A stretch of 64,000 bases of DNA from Fen-1298 sp963833465 (GCA_963833465.1 CAWHXW010000004.1:124001-188000); one strand, 5' to 3'. Positions 8,168-17,021 are shown, counted from the stretch's first letter. Made by a program: numbers and translations. Notes: a model not told the origin generated them from the letters alone.

Positions 8168-8644
8168 TTACTTCGGAAGAGGGGGCGCTTCCTGCCATCC
8201 TGGCATCGGATGATTTTCCCTTTTATTTCGCATTCCCATATGGTGTCGCTGATTAGATCCGAATTCCAAAAATTTCTTCCACGTTTTTTGTTGATCCGAT
8301 GTAAGCAATTTGTTAATTGCAAACCATGAGTCAATTTTGATCAACCGTAATTGTGCATTTAAATCTGTCATTTCATTGATTTTTTTCTCTATAGCTGATT
8401 TATCGGGATTGTCAGCTTTGAGAAGTTGTCGAAGTTCGATTCGCGCAGTTTCCAGTTTTGCTTTTTGTGTAACAGTTTGTTTTGCCGCATCAAAGTGTAT
8501 TTTTTCAACATCTTTTTTCTGCTCATCCGTCAAATTGAGCTTCGACATAAAACGATGCGGCTGTTTTGTTTTATCCTGTTGGCCATAAATGCTAATACTG
8601 TTTACTATCAGAATTAGTGCGACCATCATTGCTATTCGTTTCAT
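8168..8644 (-). CDS. Spy/CpxP-like periplasmic protein
   Basis: A 158-residue secreted helical protein. A signal peptide (about residues 1-21, ending SIYGQQ) precedes a mostly helical body. Two LTxxQ-like motifs are visible: LNLTDEQKKDVEKI near 36-49 and LTSDQQKTW near 113-121. These define the Spy/CpxP family of periplasmic chaperones and metal or envelope-stress sensors. The His/Met/Pro-rich tail (HHMGMRN, HPMPGW) could bind metal. The AAAGGA site precedes the ATG. No two-component partner is adjacent. Confidence 0.78.
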   Translation of the reverse strand: MKRIAMMVALILIVNSISIYGQQDKTKQPHRFMSKLNLTDEQKKDVEKIHFDAAKQTVTQKAKLETARIELRQLLKADNPDKSAIEKKINEMTDLNAQLRLIKIDSWFAINKLLTSDQQKTWKKFLEFGSNQRHHMGMRNKRENHPMPGWQEAPPLPK

Positions 8645-8856
8645 ACTTTTTTTCCTTTGTTAATTTATTATCGTTTCAATTGTTTGATGGATTAATGCAA
8701 GAAAGGTTTAATTTTAAATTGAAGAAAAATTAAAAAATGCAGTGTTAGGAATTTTTTATTGAAAACGGAAAGCAATATTTGTAAAATCAATTTGAAATCA
8801 AGGCAGTTTTTAAAATTTCGCCTGCTCCTATCGGCATTCGAAATGCTATATATTTT

Positions 8857-9942
8857 TTATGTCTGAAACTTCTCTACTTCTTCTAAAATAGTCGCCACAA
8901 TTTCGTTCTCTTTGACATGCTTAACCATCTTGCCTTTGCGATAAAGAATGCCAACTCCTTTACCTGCCGCGATACCGATATCGGCAGAACTTGCTTCGCC
9001 CGGGCCATTCACAACGCAACCGAGCACTGCAATCGTTACAGACTTTTTTACATTCGCAAGTTTTTGTTCAAGCTCGCTCATAATTTTAAAAAGATCAACT
9101 TCGATCCGACCGCAAGTCGGGCAAGCGATCAGTTCAATATTGCGCGATGCAAGATTGAGTGAACGAAGAATTTCTTTTCCGACCTCAACTTCTTTAACTG
9201 GATCATCAGTAAGTGAAACACGGATTGTATCGCCAATACCTTCAGCAAGCAATGCACCGATTCCAACTGCCGATTTGATCGTACCGCTGCGTATAGGTCC
9301 AGCTTCTGTAACACCGAGATGCAGCGGAATATTTGTTCGTTCCGCAACAAGTCGATACGCTTCAATCATTAATTTCACATCTGTGGATTTCACCGAGATG
9401 ACGATATCTTTAAAGTCATGTTCATCACAAATTCCAACGTGGCGTATCGCACTTTCATATAATGCTTCCGCAGTAGGATAGCCATGTTTTTGAAGAATGT
9501 CTTCTTCCAAAGAACCGGAGTTCACGCCGATACGAATTGGAATACCACGCTCCTTCGCCGCCATCAAAACTTGCTTAATACGATCCTTCGAACCGATGTT
9601 ACCGGGATTTAAACGTACCTTCGCTACACCTGCCTCAATTGACTTCAGAGCGAAAATATGATTGAAATGAATATCTGCAACAATAGGCACTGGTGATTGC
9701 TTTACTATCTCATTAATCGCGGCTGCGGCTTCTTTATCATTTACTGTCACTCGAACAATATCGACACCGGCATCTGCCGCTGCTTTAATTTGTGCAACAG
9801 TACCTGCAATATCGCCCGTTTTTGTTTTTGTCATCGTTTGAACTGAAATCGGCGCACCACCTCCAACTTTGACACCGCCGATATTGACTTGGTGTGTTTC
9901 GCGCCTCATACCTATTCTATATGTCTTATTCGAATCGTTCAT
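8857..9942 (-). CDS. ispG: 4-hydroxy-3-methylbut-2-en-1-yl diphosphate synthase (flavodoxin/ferredoxin)
   Basis: A 361-residue IspG (GcpE), the penultimate enzyme of the MEP isoprenoid pathway, which reductively opens 2-C-methylerythritol cyclodiphosphate to HMBPP. The N-terminal TIM barrel begins RIGMRRETHQVNIGGV. The C-terminal 4Fe-4S domain has its cysteines in IACPTCGR and LGCVVNGPGEA plus the conserved Glu. The length is that of the short bacterial form. It has no close operon partner; a terminator for the upstream rhomboid gene separates the two. IspG shows that isoprenoids are made by the MEP route. Confidence 0.96.
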   Translation of the reverse strand: MNDSNKTYRIGMRRETHQVNIGGVKVGGGAPISVQTMTKTKTGDIAGTVAQIKAAADAGVDIVRVTVNDKEAAAAINEIVKQSPVPIVADIHFNHIFALKSIEAGVAKVRLNPGNIGSKDRIKQVLMAAKERGIPIRIGVNSGSLEEDILQKHGYPTAEALYESAIRHVGICDEHDFKDIVISVKSTDVKLMIEAYRLVAERTNIPLHLGVTEAGPIRSGTIKSAVGIGALLAEGIGDTIRVSLTDDPVKEVEVGKEILRSLNLASRNIELIACPTCGRIEVDLFKIMSELEQKLANVKKSVTIAVLGCVVNGPGEASSADIGIAAGKGVGILYRKGKMVKHVKENEIVATILEEVEKFQT

Positions 9943-9964
9943 AAATTATTAACTATCTTAACTA

Positions 9965-9994
9965 AAAAACAAAAGGCACGATGTTCATCGCGCC
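9965..9994 (-). terminator. Intrinsic terminator of the rhomboid gene
   Basis: GGCACGATG (9975-9983), TT loop, CATCGCGCC (9986-9994), a 9-bp stem with one mismatch. On the minus strand it is followed by TTTTGTTTTTT. It starts 9 bases past the rhomboid stop. Confidence 0.8.
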
Positions 9995-10002
9995 CCCGTA
10001 AA

Positions 10003-10914
10003 TTAATTCATCCGTTTGCTTGCCTCAAAGAGTATCTTCTTTTCTTCGTCCGATAAACTTTGATACCCGCTCCTGCTGATTTTATCAAGAATTTCATCAA
10101 TACGTTTTTGTAAATCTACAGAATCCTCTTTCTGCTCCGGCAATTTTGCTCCATTAATATCAAATATTTTTGCGTCAACAATATCACCGCTAGAGCTTAT
10201 TGGATGACTCCAATGTCCTGACGACATTGATGATTGAAAATTTGTGCGTCTTCTTCCTCTATTTAATCGATGCTGATCATACAATATATAAAGGTAACCA
10301 GCGACCGCTCCACCCAGATGTGCAAGGTTGGCAACATTGCCTTGCCCTCCAACCGATATCACACTGAACACAATAAGAATGATTACAAAATATTTAACTT
10401 TTATGGGAATCAAAAAATAAAGAAATATGTACCTGTCTGGAAAGATTGCAGCAAATGCAATCATAACTCCGTAAATTGCTCCGGATGCTCCAACCGTCGG
10501 ACCAAGTGCTGGTTCAAATATCGGTGAAAGTATTAACTGAACCAATCCCGCCACTACACCGCAAGACAGATAATAAATAAGAAATTTTTTTGAACCCCAA
10601 ACATGTTCAACTTCCATACCGAACATCCATAAACCGAATACCATATTAAAAAAAAGATGCCAAAAATTTGCATGCACAAACTGATATGTGATAAGCTGCC
10701 AGAGATAAAACCCTTGCCCTAGAGGCATTAAGCCAAAGACTCGATCAAAAATCTCACTAAATCCGATTTCTCCAAAATGGAATGAGCCAAAAAACATTTC
10801 TAATAAAAACACACCGGTGTTGGCAATCAGGAGTGATTTTATTATCGGCGGAAAAAATTGAAATCCTCCAAACGTTGAAGGACGGTAGTAATTACCTTGA
10901 TTGTTGTAAGCCAT
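10003..10914 (-). CDS. Rhomboid-family intramembrane serine protease
   Basis: A 303-residue membrane protease that cleaves transmembrane substrates in the lipid bilayer. Six helices are visible between about residues 26 and 212. The catalytic dyad is Ser144 in GASGAIYG and His199 in NLAHLGG; the conserved HxxxxHxxxN of helix 2 is at 81-90 (His81, His86, Asn90). The cytosolic C-terminal tail (about 215-303) has Arg-rich and acidic helical stretches and ends SLSDEEKKILFEASKRMN, a DUF6576-like tail often seen on FCB-group rhomboids. No ribosome site is obvious. Confidence 0.9.
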   Translation of the reverse strand: MAYNNQGNYYRPSTFGGFQFFPPIIKSLLIANTGVFLLEMFFGSFHFGEIGFSEIFDRVFGLMPLGQGFYLWQLITYQFVHANFWHLFFNMVFGLWMFGMEVEHVWGSKKFLIYYLSCGVVAGLVQLILSPIFEPALGPTVGASGAIYGVMIAFAAIFPDRYIFLYFLIPIKVKYFVIILIVFSVISVGGQGNVANLAHLGGAVAGYLYILYDQHRLNRGRRRTNFQSSMSSGHWSHPISSSGDIVDAKIFDINGAKLPEQKEDSVDLQKRIDEILDKISRSGYQSLSDEEKKILFEASKRMN

Positions 10915-10990
10915 TTTCTGATTTTCGATTTAATGATTTACGATTTTATGATTTGATGAATTAATGATATTCGCTTTTGTGATTTTCAAG
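10915..10990. repeat. Low-complexity GATTT-rich repeat tract beside the four-helix-bundle gene
   Basis: The tract reads as overlapping copies of CGATTT and ATGATTT. On the other side of the neighbouring gene (11358-11398) the complementary pattern AAATC recurs (TAAATCACAAATCG, ATCAAATCG), so the two flanks are roughly inverted. It is non-coding. Confidence 0.55.
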
Positions 10991-10991
10991 T

Positions 10992-11357
10992 TTATGATTT
11001 ACTAAAGCGATTTGCTTTTGCTGTTTTATGTGATGCTGAAAAGATTGCTACTATTTCATTTAATTCATTGAATAAACTGGCAACATCTTCTTTTTTGACT
11101 TTTTTGCTTTCAATTAATAACTCGAGCCAAAACAACGTTTCATCTGCTTCCTCTTCCACAATTCCCAGTTTGTTTATAAAATCAGCTTTTGAACGTGCAC
11201 GACAAGCAGCACGATAATTTGCAGCTACTGATGTTGATGATCTAATAATTTGTTTACTGATTACTGTCGTTGAATCATTCTTTTGCAATTTATCTACAAA
11301 CTGGATAATGAGAATTGCTAACTTCTTCGTTCTAGATTTTAATTCCTCAGAGTTCAT
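10992..11357 (-). CDS. Four-helix-bundle protein (S23 / 23S rRNA intervening-sequence family)
   Basis: A 121-residue, entirely helical protein of the four-helix-bundle family that is also found inside 23S rRNA intervening sequences. Family landmarks are SRTKKLAILIIQFVDKL, SSTSVAANYRAACRARS, FINKLGIVEEEADETLFWLELL and a fourth helix FNELNEIVAIFSAS. No biochemical role is established. It lies between pgk and the rhomboid gene and is flanked by GATTT-type low-complexity tracts in opposite orientation, which may reflect mobility. The start has no clear ribosome site. Confidence 0.88.
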   Translation of the reverse strand: MNSEELKSRTKKLAILIIQFVDKLQKNDSTTVISKQIIRSSTSVAANYRAACRARSKADFINKLGIVEEEADETLFWLELLIESKKVKKEDVASLFNELNEIVAIFSASHKTAKANRFSKS

Positions 11358-11400
11358 AGAGAATCACTAAATCACAAATCGACCATCATCAAATCGTTTT

Positions 11401-12666
11401 TCATTTATCATTCAGTGCGGCAACGCCTGGAAGAACTTTTCCTTCTAAAAATTCCAGCGAAGCTCCACCTCCTGTTGAAACATGCGAAACAGCTTTATCG
11501 AGCCCTGCTTGTGCAACAGCCGATGCCGAATCTCCACCGCCAACTATTGTAATCGCGCCTGTCTTTGTTGCATTAGCTAACGCTTGAGCAACGGCAGTAG
11601 TTCCTTTTGAAAAATTCGACATCTCGAATACACCCATCGGTCCGTTCCAAACAACCGTTTTCGCTTTCACTATTTCATCGCTGTAAACTTTTATAGTCTC
11701 AGGACCAATATCCATTCCAATCCAATCAGACGGAATTGCCTCAACTTTTACTGTCCTTGTTGCTGCTCCGTTATCAAATTTATCAGAAACAATACAATCG
11801 ACTGGAAGTATTAATTTTACTTTTTTCGCCTTTGCTTCATCGAGAATTTTCTTCGCAAGTTCTACTTTATCGGCTTCCAATAATGACTTGCCAATTTCCA
11901 ATCCTTGTGCTTTGTAGAATGTGAACATCATTCCGCCGCCAATCAGCAGTGCATCAACTTTGTTCATTAAGTTCTGAATAACATCTATCTTGCCAGATAT
12001 TTTTGCACCACCTATTATCGCAACGTACGGCTTAGCCGGACTTTCAATTGCTTTGCTAAGATAAGCCAATTCTTTTTCCATTAAAAACCCTGCAACAGCC
12101 GGTAAATAATGTGCTATGGTTTCTGTAGATGCATGTGCGCGATGTGCAGTGCCGAATGCATCATTCACAAAAATATCGCCGTAAGAAGCAAGCTCCTTTG
12201 CCATTTGCTCGCGCTCTGCCGGATCCTTCGAAGTTTCCTGTTTGTGAAAGCGCGTGTTCTCAAGCATTAATATTTCGCTGTCTTTCAATCCATCTACAAT
12301 TGCTTTCGTTTCGGGACCAATGGCAGCAGGTGCGAGTTTTACAGGTTTGTTCAATAGCTCTGAGAGATGTTCCACAATTGGTTTCATTTTATGTTTGCCT
12401 TCGATATACTTTGCTTCATCGAATGGCTTGCCGTCTTTATCTGCTTTTTCTTTCGCTTTCTGTGCATCTTTTTTTGGATCACCAAGGTGCGACATTAATA
12501 CAAGATATTTTGGTTTTTGATCAAGTACATATTTAATGGTTGGAAGTGCAGCGCGCATACGAATGTCGTCCTGAATTACACTATTTTTCAATGGCACGTT
12601 AAAATCCACACGCATAATAACACGCTTGCCGCTAAATTTCATATCACTTACAGTTTTTTTATTCAT
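11401..12666 (-). CDS. pgk: Phosphoglycerate kinase
   Basis: A 421-residue glycolytic enzyme that transfers phosphate between 1,3-bisphosphoglycerate and ADP. The N-domain has VIMRVDFNVPL and the basic substrate patch NTRFHKQE; the C-domain nucleotide site includes GGAKISGKI, WNGPMGVFE and IVGGGDSASA. A Lys-rich insertion (about residues 65-95) makes it some 25 residues longer than the usual enzyme. GGAG precedes the ATG. gap lies 463 bases upstream on the same strand with a hairpin-rich gap between, so co-transcription is possible but not clear. Confidence 0.97.
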   Translation of the reverse strand: MNKKTVSDMKFSGKRVIMRVDFNVPLKNSVIQDDIRMRAALPTIKYVLDQKPKYLVLMSHLGDPKKDAQKAKEKADKDGKPFDEAKYIEGKHKMKPIVEHLSELLNKPVKLAPAAIGPETKAIVDGLKDSEILMLENTRFHKQETSKDPAEREQMAKELASYGDIFVNDAFGTAHRAHASTETIAHYLPAVAGFLMEKELAYLSKAIESPAKPYVAIIGGAKISGKIDVIQNLMNKVDALLIGGGMMFTFYKAQGLEIGKSLLEADKVELAKKILDEAKAKKVKLILPVDCIVSDKFDNGAATRTVKVEAIPSDWIGMDIGPETIKVYSDEIVKAKTVVWNGPMGVFEMSNFSKGTTAVAQALANATKTGAITIVGGGDSASAVAQAGLDKAVSHVSTGGGASLEFLEGKVLPGVAALNDK

Positions 12667-13129
12667 TGTCTTTCTCCGTAAAGAGATGGATGTTTTATTA
12701 TTCTGGCATTGAAGGAATTTTCTTCGTAAATAAAAATCGGGCTTCGACCCGATAAGTCGTCAGCCCGATGCAGAAAACATTCTGCCCGATGCGATTCGTA
12801 TCAGGCAGATAAATATTAAATAACTTCACACTTTTCCAAAATAGCTATTTGAAAATTCGCTTAAGATAGCAAAATGTAATTTTAAAAAATGTTTGTTCAT
12901 AAATTATAAATCGCTCGATTCATTTTTATGATAATTTATGCGATTTTTTTAAGCTCTCCGACAAATATTTCATCTCTCGTCTATCTTGGACAGCATATTG
13001 GATGTTTAAAAATCAATAACGATGCTTACTTTTCAAGGTAATCCGAAACTTGTCCAATTTGATATAATTTCGAATAGTTTTCGACCTAACTCAATATATT
13101 TCGGAATGTATTGAAATAACTTCTGAAAT
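12667..13129. other. Intergenic region between gap and pgk (463 bases)
   Basis: It contains the hairpin cluster at 12736-12809 (separate entry) and otherwise AT-rich sequence without a recognisable gene or RNA. The pgk promoter presumably lies in the part nearest 12667. Confidence 0.5.
12736..12809. repeat. Cluster of REP-like inverted repeats sharing GCCCGAT units
   Basis: ATCGGG (12736-12741) pairs with CCCGAT (12748-12753). A 10-bp arm at 12781-12790 pairs with 12800-12809 with one mismatch. GCCCGATGC occurs twice, at 12763-12771 and 12784-12792. The cluster resembles intergenic REP elements and could also act as the gap terminator or a processing signal. Confidence 0.55.
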
Positions 13130-14197
13130 TTATTTCAGTTTCGATGCTATGAGATTAGTCAGATCAACCGTACGAACTGAATATCCCCATTCGTTATCAT
13201 ACCATGATACAACCTTGAAAAATCTCTTTTCACCCTTCAAATTGTTTTGCATTGTAGCAAGAGAATCATAGATTGATGAACGGTCGTCGTGAATAAAATC
13301 TGTTGAAACGACTTCTTCCTTGCAATAACCGAGGATACCTTTTAAATAGGTTTCTGAAGCTTTTTTCATCAACCCATCAATTTCTTCAATTGAAGTGTCG
13401 CGTGTCGAACGGAATGTCAGATCGATTACAGAAACATCTAGTGTTGGAACCCGGAACGACATACCAGTTAGTTTACCTTTCACCATGGGAAGAACTTCTC
13501 CCACTGCTTTTGCTGCGCCTGTGGTGGAAGGAATAATATTAATCGATGCAGCTCGACCGCCTCGCCAGTCTTTTTTTGACGGACCATCAACGGTTTTTTG
13601 AGTTGCTGTTGTCGAATGGATTGTTGTCATTAATCCGGTTTCAATACCAATGCCTTCTTTGATTAAAACATGCACAACTGGAGCCAGGCAATTTGTGGTG
13701 CAGGATGCATTAGAAACAATTGCATGTTTTGCTGGATCATATTCATTGTCGTTCACACCCATTAGAAGAGTCTTTACTTCGCCCTTACCAGGAGCAGAAA
13801 TGATAACTTTCTTTGCACCTGCAGCCAGGTGACCTTTTGCTTTTTCGGAATCTGTGAATAAACCGGTCGATTCGATTACAATCTCAACACCAAGCTCTTT
13901 CCATGGTAATTGTGATGGTTCTTTTTGAGCCAAGACGCATTTAATTTTATGCCCGTTGACAACAAGAATGTCATCTGCTTCCAGCGAAGGATTGCTTTTC
14001 TCACTGCTCAACGTCCCGCGAAAATGGCCATGGATTGAATCATACTTTAATTGATAGGCAAAATATTTTGCATCTGTGCTCACATCGACAACTGCAACTA
14101 CATCAAGTGTTTTGCCGAGAACACCTTTATCTGCCATTACATTAATAATCTGTCTCCCAATTCGTCCAAAACCGTTAATCCCAACTTTTACTGCCAT
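13130..14197 (-). CDS. gap: Glyceraldehyde-3-phosphate dehydrogenase, type I
   Basis: A 355-residue NAD-linked glycolytic enzyme. MAVKVGINGFGRIGRQ opens the Rossmann fold; Asp38 at the end of the second strand fits NAD specificity. The nucleophile is Cys166 in SNASCTTNC, and the C-terminal WYDNEWGYS is diagnostic. The open frame extends 72 codons further upstream, overlapping the xylanase gene, but ATG 14195-14197 is preceded by GGAGGAATT and matches the family start. An insertion around residues 60-75 makes it slightly longer than the standard enzyme. Confidence 0.96.
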   Translation of the reverse strand: MAVKVGINGFGRIGRQIINVMADKGVLGKTLDVVAVVDVSTDAKYFAYQLKYDSIHGHFRGTLSSEKSNPSLEADDILVVNGHKIKCVLAQKEPSQLPWKELGVEIVIESTGLFTDSEKAKGHLAAGAKKVIISAPGKGEVKTLLMGVNDNEYDPAKHAIVSNASCTTNCLAPVVHVLIKEGIGIETGLMTTIHSTTATQKTVDGPSKKDWRGGRAASINIIPSTTGAAKAVGEVLPMVKGKLTGMSFRVPTLDVSVIDLTFRSTRDTSIEEIDGLMKKASETYLKGILGYCKEEVVSTDFIHDDRSSIYDSLATMQNNLKGEKRFFKVVSWYDNEWGYSVRTVDLTNLIASKLK

Positions 14198-14345
14198 TGT
14201 AATTCCTCCAAGAAAATAATTAAATACTCTAATTCGTTTTTTTAATCTTAAGTTAAAATTTAGATAGAAATCGGTTGAAATGCAAGAACGAGAAAAAACC
14301 GACTTATAAATCAATTCTGCTTTTAACTTTGCATATAAATTAAAA

Positions 14346-15473
14346 TTATTTTTTAGTTTCTGCCGTTTTAACAACGGCGAAAAATGCCGCCTTGGGTTCG
14401 TAGTTACGGTCAAACAATAGAGGATAGCTAGTGCGCCCTCTGACAGGCCAGTTATTTAACCATGAAGTTTTATCATATACACCCCATAAAGTAACACGGC
14501 TTATTTTTCCCTTATGAGCGAGAAATTGAGAAAATAATTCTGAATATCGATCCGCAAGTTTTTTCTGAGCTTCATCAGGCAATCCATCGATATAAGGATT
14601 AAGATTCTTCTTCATATCTATTCTCGCATTGATATCTGCACCCATATTATCCATTACTCTAGGAAGAATATCAATATCCATTTCAGTTACCATTACTTTA
14701 ACATTGAGCGCTCCGATTGAATCAATGAAAGCATCAAGATCTTCACGAATTGGATAATCCATACCCCAATGCCCTTGAATACCGACACCATCGATGCGCA
14801 GGCCTTTGGATTGCAGATTTTTTACAAGACGGATCGCTGCATCACGTTTTGCCGGTTTGTCAAGAGAATAATCGTTGTAATACAATTCTGCATTGGGATC
14901 TGCTTCGTGGGCATATTCAAATGCTTTAGCAATAAAATCTTCCCCGATAGTTTCCAGCCATTTAGTCTTTCTTAATTCTCCTTCGTCGCTCAATGCTTCG
15001 TTCACAACATCCCATCCCTTTACTTTGCCCTTATAACGCCCGACAACCGTAAAAATATGGTCATGCAAACGAGCAAGCATTGCATCGCGACTCAATAACT
15101 TATTGGAGCTATCAACAAACGCCCAATCAGGGATTTGACTCTGCCAAACGAGAGTATGTCCGATAATGAACATTTTATTTTTTAGACCAAAATCTACGAA
15201 ACGGTCTGATGCGTCGAAATCATATTTATTCAGTCCGGGATGGATTTTTTCCCATTTCATAACATTTTCAGCAGTGATTGTGTTGAATTGTTTCTCAACG
15301 ATTTTTGCAGCCTGTGAATCTTTCCCTGAAGCAACATCGTCATTTAGCGCAGCGCCAATTAAAAAATATTTTTCAAAAACATCTTTAAGTGCCGGCTGAT
15401 CTGTTTTTGTTACAATACACTTTGCATCTAATAAAAATAGTGCAAGGTATATTACAATTAATAATTTTGTCAT
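14346..15473 (-). CDS. Endo-1,4-beta-xylanase, GH10 (secreted)
   Basis: A 375-residue xylanase that hydrolyses internal xylan bonds. A signal peptide (about residues 1-19) is followed by a single GH10 barrel. Substrate-site motifs NTITAENVMKWE and HTLVWQSQ are present. The acid/base is Glu159 in DVVNEA and the nucleophile Glu264 in VTEMDID. There is no carbohydrate-binding module or sorting tail, so the enzyme is probably periplasmic or simply secreted. It lies 15 bases downstream of a GH67 alpha-glucuronidase remnant, indicating a former glucuronoxylan-degrading unit. Confidence 0.95.
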   Translation of the reverse strand: MTKLLIVIYLALFLLDAKCIVTKTDQPALKDVFEKYFLIGAALNDDVASGKDSQAAKIVEKQFNTITAENVMKWEKIHPGLNKYDFDASDRFVDFGLKNKMFIIGHTLVWQSQIPDWAFVDSSNKLLSRDAMLARLHDHIFTVVGRYKGKVKGWDVVNEALSDEGELRKTKWLETIGEDFIAKAFEYAHEADPNAELYYNDYSLDKPAKRDAAIRLVKNLQSKGLRIDGVGIQGHWGMDYPIREDLDAFIDSIGALNVKVMVTEMDIDILPRVMDNMGADINARIDMKKNLNPYIDGLPDEAQKKLADRYSELFSQFLAHKGKISRVTLWGVYDKTSWLNNWPVRGRTSYPLLFDRNYEPKAAFFAVVKTAETKK

Positions 15474-15488
15474 AGTCTTTTTCTCCTT

Positions 15489-15931
15489 TTATTTTTTGTC
15501 TCTCTCAGTGTCCTGTAAATCTTTGAAATTCGCTTCTCTATCAGTTTTTCTACTGAACTTTTGGAAATAACAAAGGCATGTATCTCGCCAGATTTCTGCA
15601 TCATTTTTTTGTTTTTCCAATTTTAATGCAAATAGATTTAAGGATCGACATAAGATTCGATAGACGCCCATTTGCCGATCATCTTATCTACAAATTCTGT
15701 TCCGGAGTAATATTTTTTGTAGAGTTCTATCCACAAAGTTTTTCCGGGTTTCATTTTATAATTCCACGCAACATGATGAAACCATAGTATATACTTTTCT
15801 GGACATGTAGCGACATCATCAAATATTTCTCGCAAAGGAAGTAAAAACTGACTTATAGCGTTACTGCCTTTTGAACTACGATCGAAACCCAATCCTATAT
15901 TATCTGCCCGATGATATTTCCAATCCTCTGT
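15489..15931 (-). pseudogene. Remnant of GH67 alpha-glucuronidase (C-terminal end only, with a frameshift)
   Basis: From 15931 the frame reads EDWKYHRADNIGLGFDRSSKGSNA in two stretches, then PEKYILWFHHVAWNYKMK and WIELYKKYYSGTEFVDKM, all typical of the GH67 C-terminal region, and stops at 15638. The neighbouring frame then carries the family's final helix (LEKQKNDAEIWRDTCLCYF) to 15489, so a frameshift lies near 15650. The roughly 500 N-terminal residues, including the catalytic domain, are missing: upstream is a stop codon and then tRNA-Asp. GH67 enzymes remove methylglucuronic acid from xylo-oligosaccharides, matching the xylanase next door. Confidence 0.8.
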
Positions 15932-16006
15932 TCAATTTTTCAAATCATGATAAAATAATCTTGCTTTGATAGACACTATCTATTAACTTATTGTTGCAAT
16001 AGTCAC

Positions 16007-16081
16007 GGGGTCGTAGCTCAGCTTGGTTAGAGCGCCTGCCTGTCACGCAGGAGGTCGCGAGTTCGATCCTCGTCGGCCCCG
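16007..16081 (+). tRNA. tRNA-Asp (GTC)
   Basis: 75 bases. Acceptor arms GGGGTCG and CGGCCCC pair with one G-U; D-loop AGCTTGGTTAGAG; anticodon loop CTGTCAC with GTC; T-loop GTTCGATC. CCA is not encoded. Confidence 0.96.
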
Positions 16082-16084
16082 CAA

Positions 16085-16115
16085 AAAACGAGGGTACTAA
16101 AAATATCCTCGTTTT
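16085..16115 (+). terminator. Intrinsic terminator after tRNA-Asp
   Basis: AAAACGAGG (16085-16093) pairs with CCTCGTTTT (16107-16115) immediately after the tRNA 3' end. Confidence 0.75.
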
Positions 16116-16146
16116 AGTATTTAAAAATAAGCTGCCAATTTTTCTT

Positions 16147-16220
16147 GCACCCATAGCTCAATTGGATAGAGCGGCAGCCTACGGAGCTGTAGGTTGGGGG
16201 TTCGACTCCCTCTGGGTGCA
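16147..16220 (+). tRNA. tRNA-Arg (ACG)
   Basis: 74 bases. Acceptor arms GCACCCA and TGGGTGC; D-loop AATTGGATAGAGC; anticodon loop CTACGGA, so anticodon ACG (wobble A read as inosine); T-loop GTTCGACT. It begins 31 bases after the tRNA-Asp terminator. Confidence 0.95.
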
Positions 16221-16282
16221 CAAATTCCTCTCCGTTTTTCATTTTCCGTATATTTATAAAATTCTACGTTGTCCAAAAGAAA

Positions 16283-16663
16283 TTAAACTGCGGATTTTTT
16301 CGCTATTTGTTTCAGATACCAATATAGAATAAATAAAAATCCCGGAGATGCAAAGGCAATCCATGCCCAGCCATTTGGAAATCTATTTGTGATTGCAAAA
16401 TCAACAATATAAAACATTAACAAGCAAATTACTGTGATAACTCCGCCAATACCTTCTTTCCACCAGGCTAAAATCATTCCAATAGAAATGCCAACTGGAA
16501 AAAATAAGATTCCGAGCCATTCTGTTGGTTTTATTTGTGCAGGGTTAAATCCTTCACCAATGATGAATAATAAGACTAACCCAATGCTAACGATGCTCAT
16601 TATTCTAGCTGTCCAACGAACTATGGGCGTTAATATATTTTGTTTTCCAATTTGACTTTCCAT
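16283..16663 (-). CDS. Small four-helix membrane protein of unknown function
   Basis: A 126-residue integral membrane protein with four hydrophobic helices (about residues 15-37, 48-67, 73-91 and 97-116). Charged residues are limited to the termini and one loop (WWKEG, after helix 2). The pattern resembles DUF7670-type proteins, but I assign no function. It is a single gene between tRNA genes and transcribed against them. ATG at 16661-16663 has a weak GAA-rich site upstream. Confidence 0.7.
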   Translation of the reverse strand: MESQIGKQNILTPIVRWTARIMSIVSIGLVLLFIIGEGFNPAQIKPTEWLGILFFPVGISIGMILAWWKEGIGGVITVICLLMFYIVDFAITNRFPNGWAWIAFASPGFLFILYWYLKQIAKKSAV

Positions 16664-16943
16664 TTTCTTGTTCTTTCATCGTCAGGTTGCGTTTGATCAA
16701 TTTTTAAGTTAATGCTTATGAGTTTCATGAAAAATTTGAAAGACCTGAATAATCGCCTTGCACTTGGCATATCAAACATGAATATAAAATTTGAGAAAAT
16801 CGACTGTACAGCAATTGATAATTTCCACCTGTTGTATGAGGATATTTTCAAATCATAATATAAACCCATCTTGACTTTCGGAAAATTTGAAGATATATTT
16901 ATGTAAAGTTCATCAGCAGTGATGAGTTTTTTAATGATGTGAT

Positions 16944-17015
16944 TCCGCGATAGCTCAATGGTAGAGCATGCGGCTGTTAACCGCAGGGTTGTAGGTTCGA
17001 GTCCTACTCGCGGAG
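16944..17015 (+). tRNA. tRNA-Asn (GTT)
   Basis: 72 bases. Acceptor arms TCCGCGA and TCGCGGA are perfect complements; D-loop CAATGGTAGAGC; anticodon loop CTGTTAA with GTT; T-loop GTTCGAGT; discriminator G. Confidence 0.96.
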
Positions 17016-17021
17016 CAATAA

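Noticed and set aside
13130..14413. GAPDH with a 72-residue N-terminal extension
   Set aside because: The extension overlaps the xylanase gene and lacks a ribosome site; ATG 14197 has a strong one and the family N-terminus.
15945..16154. Minus-strand ORF of 69 codons over tRNA-Asp
   Set aside because: Antisense translation of a tRNA, containing the well-known spurious GPTRIELATSCVTGRRSNQ-type peptide.
16007..17015. Integrated element at the tRNA cluster
   Set aside because: No integrase gene and no duplicated tRNA 3' end were found; the broken GH67 gene nearby is explained more simply by deletion.
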